NCBI RefSeq assembly: GCF_029870285.1
Contig: NZ_JACSYA010000004.1
Location: 124,001 to 188,000, forward strand
Length of the DNA stretch: 64,000 bases
From: Delftia sp. PS-11
GTDB lineage: Bacteria > Pseudomonadota > Gammaproteobacteria > Burkholderiales > Burkholderiaceae_C
Direction: 5' to 3'
Every line of letters starts with the position of its first letter. Within the stretch, counting starts at the first letter, position 1. Below, one piece after another: positions 37,652 through 45,440 of the stretch. A program made the translations under genes and the position numbers. The notes under the pieces are model-generated. The model was not told where the DNA came from. It did not search any database and worked only from the letters and a program-made list of their open reading frames with translations.

Positions 37652-37671
37652 ATGTTGCTTGGGGGCAACAT
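37652..37671. promoter_or_regulatory. Inverted repeat upstream of the S-layer promoter
   Basis: ATGTTGC and GCAACAT flank a six-base TTGGGG spacer, 20 bases before the CRP-type box. It could bind a second regulator. No candidate is named. Confidence 0.45.
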
Positions 37672-37690
37672 GCATTGGCAATCTCCTCGC

Positions 37691-37706
37691 TGTGATCCCG
37701 ATCACA
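37691..37706. promoter_or_regulatory. Perfect CRP-type operator at the S-layer promoter
   Basis: TGTGA-TCCCGA-TCACA matches the consensus fully and differs from the box at 31977 by one base in the spacer. It is centred about 41.5 bases before the inferred transcription start, the classical class II position overlapping -35. No good -35 hexamer is visible, in keeping with an activator-dependent promoter. Confidence 0.82.
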
Positions 37707-37808
37707 CGGCGCTTGCCGGACCTTTGTCTATACTCCGTCGCTGATCGGGAGCTCCATGGCTTTTTGACGGCTTCCTTTCAACTTCATCTACTAGTGGAGA
37801 AATTTTTA

Positions 37809-40800
37809 ATGGCTACTATCACCACGCAAGAACGTACCAACATCCTGAAGCTGGTTGCTGGCATGTTCAACGCTGCTCCTGGCGCTGCCTACCTGGCTGA
37901 GTTCACGACCTCCTACCAGGCTCTGAACGGCAATCTGGCCAACCTGGCTACTGCCCTGGGCAACACCGGCGCTTTCAAGAGCCTGTACCCCAACACCCTG
38001 ACCGCCGCTGAATTCGCCACCAAGTTCCTGACCACCCTGGGTCTGCAGAACAACACCGAAGCCAAGGACTGGGTCCAGGCCAAGGTCAACGCTGGCACTT
38101 CCTTCTCTTCCGTGATCTACCAGGCCGTGCTGGCCCTGGACGCATCCTCTTCCGCTGACTTCGCCAACGCCAAGCTGCAACTGGCCAACAAGGCAGCCGT
38201 GGGCGAGTACTACTCCGTGCCCGCACCCGTCGGCATCGGCATGTCCAGCGACCAGCTGGCCACCCTGCAAGGCGTGGTCGCCGCTGTGGACCACACCGCT
38301 GCCAGCGTGGACGCCGCCAAGGCAGCCGCCGGCAATGGCACCTCGGTCACCCTGACCAATGGCGCCGACAAGCTGACCGCCAACATCTTCGAAGCACCCC
38401 AGGTCTACACCCCCGGTGGCAATGACCGCATCAACTCGCTGCAGAACGACGACGTGCTGACCGGCGTGGGCACCAACGCCACCCTGAACGCTGTTCTGGG
38501 CAACGTGGGCGATAACGGCGCGACCGTCATCACCCCCACCCTGAAGGGTGTGCAGACCATCAACGCTCGCTTTGATGCCACCAACGCCAGCCTGAACCTG
38601 GATCTGCAAGATTCCACCGGTGTCAAGGTTGTCAATGTGACCCGTATTGCCGACGGCCAAAGCGCCAGCGTGACCAACATTGCTGAAGCTGTGACCGATC
38701 TGTCGATCGCCAACAGCCAGGCTCCTGAAGGTAGCGTGAACTTCACGTTCCTGGGTTCCGCTGTGTCCGGCGCTGCTGACGCTGTCAAGCTGACTCTGTC
38801 CAACGTGAACGTGGCTACCATTCGCGTCGAAGAGCGTGGCACTGTGCCCACAGAAGGCTACGAAACCATCAATCTGGTTTCCTCCGGTTCCGCCAACAAG
38901 GCCAACGTGCTGCAAGCCGAAGACCTGAAGACGCTGAACATCACCGGCGACAAGGACCTGACTCTGGGTGCACGCACTGCCACCACTGGCGCGCAAGGTG
39001 TGGAAGCCACCCGTTACGCTGCTGGTCTGACCAACGTGGCTGGCTCGCTGACCACCATCGACGCTTCTGCCTTCACCGGCAAGCTGGACATCACCCTGGG
39101 TGCTGAAATCGACGCTGGCGCTGACAACACCTCCGGCGTGCCCGTGCAGTTCTCCGTCAAGGGCGGCAAGGCTGACGACACCATCCGCCTGACTGACACC
39201 GTTATTGGCGGCGCCACCAACAACCTCGACAAGATCGATGGCGGCGAAGGCAACAACACCGTGGTCGTGATCGGCTCCACCACTATTGCTGCCGGCGGTA
39301 CCGCTGCTGCCCCTGTGGCCAACGTGACCAACATCCAGAATCTGGAAGTGCGCACTGGCCATGATACTGGCGCTGGTGCTGACACCGTGAACATCAATGC
39401 CGATGCTTTCGACAAGCTGGCAAACATTTATGTTCGCAATGAAGGTCAAACCGCCGGCAACTCTGTTGCTGAAGGCATGACGGTCAATCTGACCAACCTG
39501 ACTTCCGCCCAAGCCAACGCCATCACCATCGCCCATGGCACGACCGGCAACAGCACCATGACGAACAATGTGCTGAACATTGGTCTGAAGACTGCTACCG
39601 GCACTGCTGACACCGCTACCGTGACCATCGTGGACGGCGTGAACAGCAACCCCGTGTTCAACGCCAACATCACCGCTACCGCCGTGGAGCGCGTGACTCT
39701 GGTGGACAATGACACCGAGTCCAACACCGTCAACCTGAGCCAAGGCACGTTCACGCAAGCTGGCAGCTCCATCACCCTGAAGGGCGGCGCAACCGGCCAG
39801 TACTTCAGCCTGGACAGCTTCGGCGCCACTGGCGTTGCTGCCAACACCAACGCTGGCTATGGTCACGCCACTGACGGCACCACTGGCTCTGCCACCACCG
39901 TGGCCGCTGCTGTGGCTGCCATCACCGGCGTTGCCGCCACCGTGAGCACCAGCGCACGTGACAACGCAGTGTCCTCCGTGTTTGTCGGCACGGCTGGTAC
40001 CGCTGGCGACGGCGCAGTCCGCCACCTGGTGGAAAGCCTGGATGCCAGCACCTACCTGGGTGATGTGATCGTTCGCGTGGGTGAAATCACCCGCGCCGAC
40101 GGCACGACTTCGATGAACATCAAGACCAATGTCGGCAACGACACCATCATCTTCGATGCCATCGGCACGACCAGCGCTGGCTTCACCTCTGGCGACACCA
40201 TCGCCGCAGGCACGGGCACCGACACCCTGGTGATTGATGGCAACACCGCCACCATCCCCGGTACGCCCCGCATCACCATCCAGACCTCTGAGTGGGATAA
40301 CCTGACGGGCATCGACGTCCTGCGCTTCGGCAACAACGCCGGCGTGGCCAATGTGGGCAATGGTGCACAAGTCGCCAACACTGGTGGCGCCTACTACGTC
40401 CAGATCGACAACGATTTCGTGACGCAGACCGACGCAACCAACCGCCTGACCATCGTCAACAACGATGGCCGTCTGGACCAGAACAACGAGTCCGACGCTG
40501 TGGTGGATCTGCGTGGCCTGAGCCAGAACAAGTGGGTGACCTTCGTGGGCGCCAACGGTGTCGGCAACGCCAGCATCTCGTCCAACCGCATCGTGGTGGA
40601 CGACATCAGCGCCAATGCCAACCAGATTCTGGACGGCGGTGACACCGACGTGCGTGCGACTACCACCGGTGGCTATGTCGCTGGCAACAACAACGTGTAC
40701 GAAGTGCGCAACACGGCCAATGTGTCGGTGAACGACCTGGCTCAGACCAAGAACTTTGGCCTGATCAACTTCACCAACGACCAGGCTGTGGCTCAGACGC

Positions 40801-41804
40801 TGACGCTGACGCTGAACAACACCGTGATCGAAAATCTGGTGGACTCCAGCAACACCGCTACCTCTGCTGCTACCCAGGAAATCCTGCGCGTGGTTGCTAC
40901 AGACAACGGTGCTGTTGCGTCTGCTCTGAACATCGACGCACGTGCAGTGACTGGTTTCCACTCTCTGAATGTGACCGGTTCGGCTGCTGGCAACGACGTG
41001 CTGACGCTGAACGCCAATGTGGGCGGCACGATCAACACCGTTGACCTGGGTGCTTCTACTGCTGACCGCGTGAACTGGACTGGCGGTTCTGCCACCACCA
41101 CCGTGGCCATCAACCAAGGCGCCAACACCCACCAGTTCGTGGACGGCGCTGTGACGACCACGCACAGCATCACCGGTTCCGAAATCGTTGACCTGTCCGG
41201 CCTGACCTACTCTACCGCTACCTTCACTGGTACGGCTGGTGCCGACACCTTCATTGGTGGTGCTGGTGCTGACACCATCACCGCTGGCGCTGGCGTTGAC
41301 ACCATCACCACCGGTGCAGGTACTGACACCATCAAGGTTTCCGCTGCTGCAGCCAACGGTGCCGATCGCAACATCGTGACTGACTTCACAGCAGGTGTTG
41401 GCGGTGACGTGTTCAACTTCAACAGCGGTGTGGCTGCACTGACGGGTACCAACAACTTTGCAGGCGCTGCATCCCTGCAGACCGTGAATGCTGCTGGTAA
41501 CCTGACTGTGGCTGGCGCGACTGAAGTTGTGATCGTGACGACTGCCACGATTGCAGACGCTACTTCCGCCAACTCGCTGAACGGTACCAACCTGCTGACT
41601 GCTATCGGCGGTACGATCACTGGTGCCATCGCTGGTCAGAACGACATCCTGCTGGCCGTTGGCATCGCAGGTGGCGGTACGGCTGTCTACCACGCTTCTT
41701 CCGCTGACAACGCGATCATCGCTTCGGAAATTACGCTGGTTGGCGTGCTGAATGGCGTTTCTGTTGGTGCTCTGACGCTCAACAACTTCGCTAACGCGGC
41801 CTAA
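37809..41804 (+). CDS. Large RTX-type S-layer-like surface protein
   Basis: 1331 residues without a cysteine, rich in Ala, Thr, Gly, Asn and Val, with no Sec signal, as in RsaA-type S-layer proteins exported by type I secretion. The N-terminal 150 residues (ERTNILKLVAGMFNAAPGAAYLAEFT onward) are mostly helical and may anchor to LPS. Residues about 200-1130 are beta-rich with repeated NTVxV/LTLxxxN patterns. Near 1140-1180 is an RTX calcium-binding block (TAGADTFIGGAGADTITAGAG, VDTITTGAGTDTIKV). The C-terminus, GALTLNNFANAA, would carry the secretion signal. Codon use leans more to GCT/GGT than in neighbours, as in highly expressed genes. A strong promoter and terminator surround it. Identification as the S-layer subunit is inference. 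Confidence 0.85.
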   Translation: MATITTQERTNILKLVAGMFNAAPGAAYLAEFTTSYQALNGNLANLATALGNTGAFKSLYPNTLTAAEFATKFLTTLGLQNNTEAKDWVQAKVNAGTSFSSVIYQAVLALDASSSADFANAKLQLANKAAVGEYYSVPAPVGIGMSSDQLATLQGVVAAVDHTAASVDAAKAAAGNGTSVTLTNGADKLTANIFEAPQVYTPGGNDRINSLQNDDVLTGVGTNATLNAVLGNVGDNGATVITPTLKGVQTINARFDATNASLNLDLQDSTGVKVVNVTRIADGQSASVTNIAEAVTDLSIANSQAPEGSVNFTFLGSAVSGAADAVKLTLSNVNVATIRVEERGTVPTEGYETINLVSSGSANKANVLQAEDLKTLNITGDKDLTLGARTATTGAQGVEATRYAAGLTNVAGSLTTIDASAFTGKLDITLGAEIDAGADNTSGVPVQFSVKGGKADDTIRLTDTVIGGATNNLDKIDGGEGNNTVVVIGSTTIAAGGTAAAPVANVTNIQNLEVRTGHDTGAGADTVNINADAFDKLANIYVRNEGQTAGNSVAEGMTVNLTNLTSAQANAITIAHGTTGNSTMTNNVLNIGLKTATGTADTATVTIVDGVNSNPVFNANITATAVERVTLVDNDTESNTVNLSQGTFTQAGSSITLKGGATGQYFSLDSFGATGVAANTNAGYGHATDGTTGSATTVAAAVAAITGVAATVSTSARDNAVSSVFVGTAGTAGDGAVRHLVESLDASTYLGDVIVRVGEITRADGTTSMNIKTNVGNDTIIFDAIGTTSAGFTSGDTIAAGTGTDTLVIDGNTATIPGTPRITIQTSEWDNLTGIDVLRFGNNAGVANVGNGAQVANTGGAYYVQIDNDFVTQTDATNRLTIVNNDGRLDQNNESDAVVDLRGLSQNKWVTFVGANGVGNASISSNRIVVDDISANANQILDGGDTDVRATTTGGYVAGNNNVYEVRNTANVSVNDLAQTKNFGLINFTNDQAVAQTLTLTLNNTVIENLVDSSNTATSAATQEILRVVATDNGAVASALNIDARAVTGFHSLNVTGSAAGNDVLTLNANVGGTINTVDLGASTADRVNWTGGSATTTVAINQGANTHQFVDGAVTTTHSITGSEIVDLSGLTYSTATFTGTAGADTFIGGAGADTITAGAGVDTITTGAGTDTIKVSAAAANGADRNIVTDFTAGVGGDVFNFNSGVAALTGTNNFAGAASLQTVNAAGNLTVAGATEVVIVTTATIADATSANSLNGTNLLTAIGGTITGAIAGQNDILLAVGIAGGGTAVYHASSADNAIIASEITLVGVLNGVSVGALTLNNFANAA

Positions 41805-41856
41805 TCTCCCCCGGAGATGCCCCTTGCTCTGGCAAGGGGCCCAGGTGATAAGCCTT

Positions 41857-41893
41857 CCCCCGGTTCCTCTGGAGCCGGGGGTTTTTCTTTTTA
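41857..41893 (+). terminator. Strong rho-independent terminator after the S-layer gene
   Basis: CCCCCGGTTCC and GGAGCCGGGGG (one G-T pair) around TCT, then a run of T. A smaller hairpin, CCCCTTG/CAAGGGG, lies just before it at 41820-41838. Expression of the following genes is probably much lower than that of the S-layer gene. Confidence 0.92.
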
Positions 41894-41931
41894 TGAAACC
41901 CTATGTTTGTTCACGTCGCAGGAGCTATGCC

Positions 41932-42201
41932 ATGACCCAATCCATTACCGTCAACGTCAACGGCAAGGAGTACGCGGTGGACAGCCTGCCGCAGGCTGCG
42001 CAGGCACAGGTGGCCAATATCCGCGTGGCCGATGTCGAGATCACGCGCCTGCAGCAGCAGCTGGCGCTGGTGCAGACCGCGCGCAATGCCTATGCGGCCG
42101 CCCTGGTGGCCGCTGTCGAATCCGCAACGGCCGCTGCGCCTGCTGCAGCACCCGCCGCCGCCAAGAAGCCCGCAACACGCAAGACCGCCAAGAAGCCATG
42201 A
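41932..42201 (+). CDS. DUF6447-family small protein
   Basis: 89 residues. ITVNVNGKEYAVDSLPQAAQAQ followed by a helix (VADVEITRLQQQLALVQTARNAYAAAL) matches the DUF6447 pattern; the tail is Ala/Pro/Lys-rich. Function unknown; similar genes are found beside type I secretion and SapC genes. AGGAGC precedes the start. The stop overlaps the SapC gene by four bases. Confidence 0.75.
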   Translation: MTQSITVNVNGKEYAVDSLPQAAQAQVANIRVADVEITRLQQQLALVQTARNAYAAALVAAVESATAAAPAAAPAAAKKPATRKTAKKP

Positions 42202-43025
42202 AACTCCAACCCGTATCGCGCCAGGAATTTGGCAACAAGCGCTGGCAGCGCTATACCGGCTATGGCTTTGCCGCCGCCCAGACGGTGAGTCCGCTGGTGC
42301 TGCAGGAGCTGCCCAAGGTCATGCTTTCGCTGCCCATTGCCTTCATGGCAGCTGGCACGGCTGAGGGTGAAGCCCCCGCCTTTATGACGGTGGCTGTGCA
42401 GGGCCTGGCCCAGGGCCAGAACCTGTGCGTACACCCCAGTGGCGCCTGGGTGGCCGGCTATGTGCCGGCTGCGCTGCGCAGCCATCCGTTTTATATGGCC
42501 AGTACGCCCGATGGCCAGCAACTGCTGTGCTTTGATGCCGACAGCGGCCTGCTGCGCGAAGATGCCTCGGGCGAGGCATTTTTTGGCGACGATGGCCAGC
42601 CCAGCGCGGCAGTGGCGAGCGTCATGCAGTTTCTGACCAATCTGGCTGCACAGCGCCCCATGGTGGCGCGCGCCTGCGCCGCGCTGCAGGCCCATGGCCT
42701 GATCCAGCCCTGGGCGATCACGCTGAAGACGGGTGAGGGCGAGAAGTCGCTGCAGGGCCTGTTCCGTGTGGATGAGGAAAAGCTCAATCAGCTCGATGGC
42801 GCGGCGCTGCATGCCCTGCAGCAGGCTGGTGCCCTGGGTCTGGCCTATTGCCAGATGCTGTCGCAGCAGCACCTGTCCACGTTGGGCCGTCTGGCCGAGC
42901 AGCAGGTGCAGTGGCGCAGCGCCGCTGCCCAGGCTGCGGCTGCACCGGCGCTGCCGACGACGGCATCCGGCGAGCTGGACCTGGAGTTCCTGAACAAGGG
43001 CGGCACGCTGCACTTTGGCGGTTGA
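42198..43025 (+). CDS. SapC-family protein
   Basis: 275 residues. FAAAQTVSPLVLQELPKVMLSLPIAFMA, LCVHPSGAWVAGYVPAALRSHPFYMA and the C-terminal LEFLNKGGTLHFGG are SapC-family features. The family is named after a gene in the Campylobacter fetus S-layer locus, and its biochemical role is not settled. Being next to the S-layer-like gene here supports a role in its production or export. No signal peptide. Confidence 0.88.
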   Translation: MKLQPVSRQEFGNKRWQRYTGYGFAAAQTVSPLVLQELPKVMLSLPIAFMAAGTAEGEAPAFMTVAVQGLAQGQNLCVHPSGAWVAGYVPAALRSHPFYMASTPDGQQLLCFDADSGLLREDASGEAFFGDDGQPSAAVASVMQFLTNLAAQRPMVARACAALQAHGLIQPWAITLKTGEGEKSLQGLFRVDEEKLNQLDGAALHALQQAGALGLAYCQMLSQQHLSTLGRLAEQQVQWRSAAAQAAAAPALPTTASGELDLEFLNKGGTLHFGG

Positions 43026-43038
43026 GCAGGTGGCCTGA

Positions 43039-43290
43039 ATGGAGTCCCCGGATTTTCCTGTGGCACCTGTGAATGCTGCGGATGCCGCTGCAGCGCAGCT
43101 GGCGCTGGACCTGTGGCTGCTGCGTGGCGAAGCCATGGGCTGGCAGCCGCTGGGGCAGGGGGGCTATTGGCACGGGCCTGTGCCGCAGGCTCCGAAGGCA
43201 GGCGACACCGCTGATGCGGTGCCGGTCGTCCACGTGGTGGGCTGCCCTGACCCTGAGATGGCGGGCCTGTCCGTGCTGCTGCTGACATGA
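43039..43290 (+). CDS. Small unknown protein in the S-layer locus
   Basis: 83 residues, not recognised. It begins MESPDFPVAPVNAADAAAAQLALDLWLLRGEAMGWQPLG and ends MAGLSVLLLT. Mildly acidic, without signal peptide or membrane helix. It lies 13 bases after the SapC gene and overlaps the next gene by four bases, so it belongs to the same operon. Confidence 0.6.
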   Translation: MESPDFPVAPVNAADAAAAQLALDLWLLRGEAMGWQPLGQGGYWHGPVPQAPKAGDTADAVPVVHVVGCPDPEMAGLSVLLLT

Positions 43291-43856
43291 GTGCCGCCGC
43301 GCTGCAGCGCCTGACCACCGCCTACGTGGAGGAAGAAGATCGCCTGCGCATCAGCGGCGAGGATGGCGAGGGCCGCACCCAGGTGCTGTGGCTGACCCAG
43401 CGCCTGCTGGGCCGGCTGGTGCCGCATTTGTGCGGCTGGCTGGAGCAGCAGGCGCCCGTGCTGGAAGGTGATGGCGCTGTGCATGCGCCTGCGGCAGGTG
43501 AAAGTGGCCTGGCCCGGCAGATGGCCCAGGGCTTTGCCCAGCAGGCGGCCCAGGCGCAACTGGCTGCCCAGGCCCCTGAGCCGGTGGCTGCCAGTGTGGC
43601 GGGCTGGCTGGTCAACGGCGTGGACATGCATGCTACCGCCCAGGGGGTGCATCTGGTGCTGCGTGGCGGGCAGGCGGGGCAAGGCGGGCCGGAGGCGGCC
43701 ATGGCCTTGAATGCCCAGGCGCTGCGCCAGTGGCTTGGCATTGTGCATGGCCAATATGTCAAGGCCGGATGGCCTTTGGCGCTGTGGCCGGCCTGGATGG
43801 CGCAAGAGGCGCCGCTGCCCGGTTATGGCGCGGGCGGTGCCGGTGTGCTGCACTGA
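43287..43856 (+). CDS. Unknown protein in the S-layer locus
   Basis: 189 residues, not recognised. N-terminal TAYVEEEDRLRISGEDGEGRTQVLWLTQRLLGRLVPHLCGWLEQQ is reminiscent of small accessory proteins predicted in other SapC/secretion loci. A Gln/Ala-rich helix follows, then GVHLVLRGGQAGQGG. No signal peptide. Last gene of the DUF6447-SapC operon, followed directly by the tRNA promoter. Confidence 0.65.
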   Translation: MSAAALQRLTTAYVEEEDRLRISGEDGEGRTQVLWLTQRLLGRLVPHLCGWLEQQAPVLEGDGAVHAPAAGESGLARQMAQGFAQQAAQAQLAAQAPEPVAASVAGWLVNGVDMHATAQGVHLVLRGGQAGQGGPEAAMALNAQALRQWLGIVHGQYVKAGWPLALWPAWMAQEAPLPGYGAGGAGVLH

Positions 43857-43880
43857 GGTGGATGCCGCTGATTTTTGCGC

Positions 43881-43886
43881 TATAAT
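43881..43886 (+). promoter_or_regulatory. -10 element of the tRNA genes
   Basis: A perfect TATAAT lies 18 bases before the mature tRNA-Asn. A -35 hexamer at the right distance is weak. Confidence 0.7.
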
Positions 43887-43903
43887 CTAAGGCTTGGCTT
43901 TAT

Positions 43904-43979
43904 TCCCTGATAGCTCAGTCGGTAGAGCGACGGACTGTTAATCCGCAGGTCCCTGGTTCGAGCCCAGGTCGGGGAGCCA
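43904..43979 (+). tRNA. tRNA-Asn (anticodon GTT), CCA encoded
   Basis: The cloverleaf is complete: acceptor TCCCTGA pairs with TCGGGGA (one G-T), the D-arm is GCTCAGTCGGTAGAGC, the anticodon loop CTGTTAA gives GTT, and the T-arm contains GGTTCGAGCC. Discriminator G then CCA. Confidence 0.97.
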
Positions 43980-44025
43980 TCCCAATTTCACCAAAAAGCT
44001 TGCATTTGCAATGAATGCAATGTGC

Positions 44026-44100
<75 letters not shown>

Positions 44101-44200
44101 CACTTCTTTTTTCTTCCCCTGCGTCTCTTTTTCCATGCTCGTCTGCTGCAGTGCGCGCGTGTGTGCTTTGCATGGCTGTGCGCCAGCCTGCCGCTGGCGC

Positions 44201-44237
44201 AAAAAAAACCGCAAGCTGCTTTGTGGGCAGGCTTGCG
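44201..44237 (-). terminator. Rho-independent terminator of the minus-strand gene at 44277
   Basis: Read on the minus strand, CCGCAAGC and GCTTGCGG form a stem followed by a run of eight T. Confidence 0.85.
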
Positions 44238-44276
44238 GGAAAGTGGAGTGAGGAAGGGGAAAGGGGAAAACAGGTG

Positions 44277-45317
44277 TCAGCTGGTTTTGCTGGCGGTTGC
44301 GTTGCTGGCCTGGGTCTGCAGGTCTTGCAGTGCGGCTTGCAACTGGTTGATCAGTTGGTTGCCCAGCTCCAGTGCCAGTGCGTTGGCATCTGTGGCTGCG
44401 GTGCTGGTGGCTGTGCTGCTGCCTGCTGCCGTGGTAGTGGCTGTGCTGGCGGCGGGCTTGGTGTTTGTGGCGGTGCCTGCGGTGCCCGGCACGCCCAACT
44501 CGCGGGCGAGCTGGATGTTGGCGGCCAGGGAGCTGGCAGCACCCTCGCCCTTGCGGCTGACCAGTGGGTCGCTGGTCCAGTCGGTGTTGCTGCCCTTGCC
44601 GCCCTGGGCCAGGCTGCGCAGGTCCAGGCTTTGGCCGCCGGCGGGCTGGTAGGACAGGCCTTTGGCATCCATCTGGTCGGCCAGTCCGCTCAGTTTGGAG
44701 GGGTCTACGCCGAAGTCGCGGGCGGCGCGCAGGATGTCTGGGGCAGATAGCGGCAACTGGCGCAGGGCGCCGCCCTTGCCATCCATCAGCCACAGGCCCT
44801 GGCTGTTGTCCACATTGAGCCACGCAAAATTGCCCGAGCTGACCAGTGTCTGGTCTGCGGTGGGGTGAAAACTGTTGGTGCTGCCGTAGTCCAGATTGCT
44901 GGCATACAGGGCGCCGGTAGCCTGGCGCGCGGCCAGCAGCGGGTCGTCGGCGGCCATGATGGCGCTCCAGTCGCGCAGGTCATTGTTGCTGCCGATGACG
45001 CCATACAGCGTGGAGCTGGCGGTGTCGAAGTCGGTGCCGGTGGCGCTCATGAAAGCGGCAATGCTGGGCTTGGCGTTGCGGTTGGCGGCGGTGTCGCCAT
45101 TGGCGGTCAGCAGGTATTTGCCGGCTGTCTCGCTGCCGGCCAGCCAGGGTGCCTGCCATGCCGGGGTGCCTGCAGTGCTTGCCTGCGCGGTGCTTGCCAG
45201 GGCCTGCGCAAAGCCGCTGCTCTGTGTCTGCTGGCTGCTGGCGCCGGCTGCGGCGCTGCGCAGCTGGGCGGCCATGGTGGATGCCAGATCGGAGAGGGTA
45301 TCGAGGATGGTCGTCAT
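44277..45317 (-). CDS. Unknown Ala/Ser/Thr-rich protein, possible secreted substrate
   Basis: 346 residues, not recognised. The N-terminus MTTILDTLSDLASTMAAQLRSA is not a Sec signal. A more ordered middle (about 85-240) contains FDTASSTLYGVIGSNNDLRDW, SGNFAWLNVDNSQGLWLMDGKGG and ILRAARDFGVDPSKLSGLADQ. A Thr/Ala tract (KPAASTATTTAAGSSTATST) precedes a C-terminal helix, LALELGNQLINQLQAALQDLQTQ. The composition and the place between S-layer and secretion genes suggest an exported protein, but there are no RTX repeats. It has its own terminator and follows the protease gene on the same strand with a 123-base gap. Confidence 0.7.
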   Translation of the reverse strand: MTTILDTLSDLASTMAAQLRSAAAGASSQQTQSSGFAQALASTAQASTAGTPAWQAPWLAGSETAGKYLLTANGDTAANRNAKPSIAAFMSATGTDFDTASSTLYGVIGSNNDLRDWSAIMAADDPLLAARQATGALYASNLDYGSTNSFHPTADQTLVSSGNFAWLNVDNSQGLWLMDGKGGALRQLPLSAPDILRAARDFGVDPSKLSGLADQMDAKGLSYQPAGGQSLDLRSLAQGGKGSNTDWTSDPLVSRKGEGAASSLAANIQLARELGVPGTAGTATNTKPAASTATTTAAGSSTATSTAATDANALALELGNQLINQLQAALQDLQTQASNATASKTS

Positions 45318-45440
45318 GGTATGCGCAGGCGCCTTATGTGACTGATCGCATGGCTACTATGCTGCTGCACGGGTTGATCTGATCTCTGGATAAGCGGGGG
45401 TAAACGCGCTTTGTTCCGGGTCTGGCGGGCTGGCGTGCGT

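Larger units (their letters stand above)
37318..37808 (+). promoter_or_regulatory. Control region of the S-layer gene
   Basis: These 491 bases have no gene. The first 330 are unexplained apart from an ATGTTGC/GCAACAT hairpin at 37652-37671. Then come a perfect CRP-type box (37691-37706), a TATACT -10 hexamer (37729-37734), an expected transcript start near 37741, a leader of about 68 bases and a good ribosome-binding site, GGAGA at 37796-37800, eight bases before the ATG. Confidence 0.75.

Noticed and set aside
37806..41693. A very long open frame on the minus strand opposite the S-layer-like gene
   Set aside because: It mirrors the strongly biased codon use of the plus-strand gene and gives a His/Gly/Val-rich chain without any domain. 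The plus-strand gene has a promoter, ribosome-binding site, terminator and RTX motifs.
44178..44200. Hairpin TGCGCCAGC/GCTGGCGCA after the tRNA genes as plus-strand terminator
   Set aside because: It is followed by A, not T, on the plus strand. The T-run belongs to the neighbouring minus-strand terminator at 44201-44237.
45337..45350. Possible CRP-like half-site TGTGACTGATCGCA near the start of the unknown minus-strand gene
   Set aside because: The half-sites are four rather than six bases apart and one is imperfect, so it does not match the pattern of the two perfect boxes.
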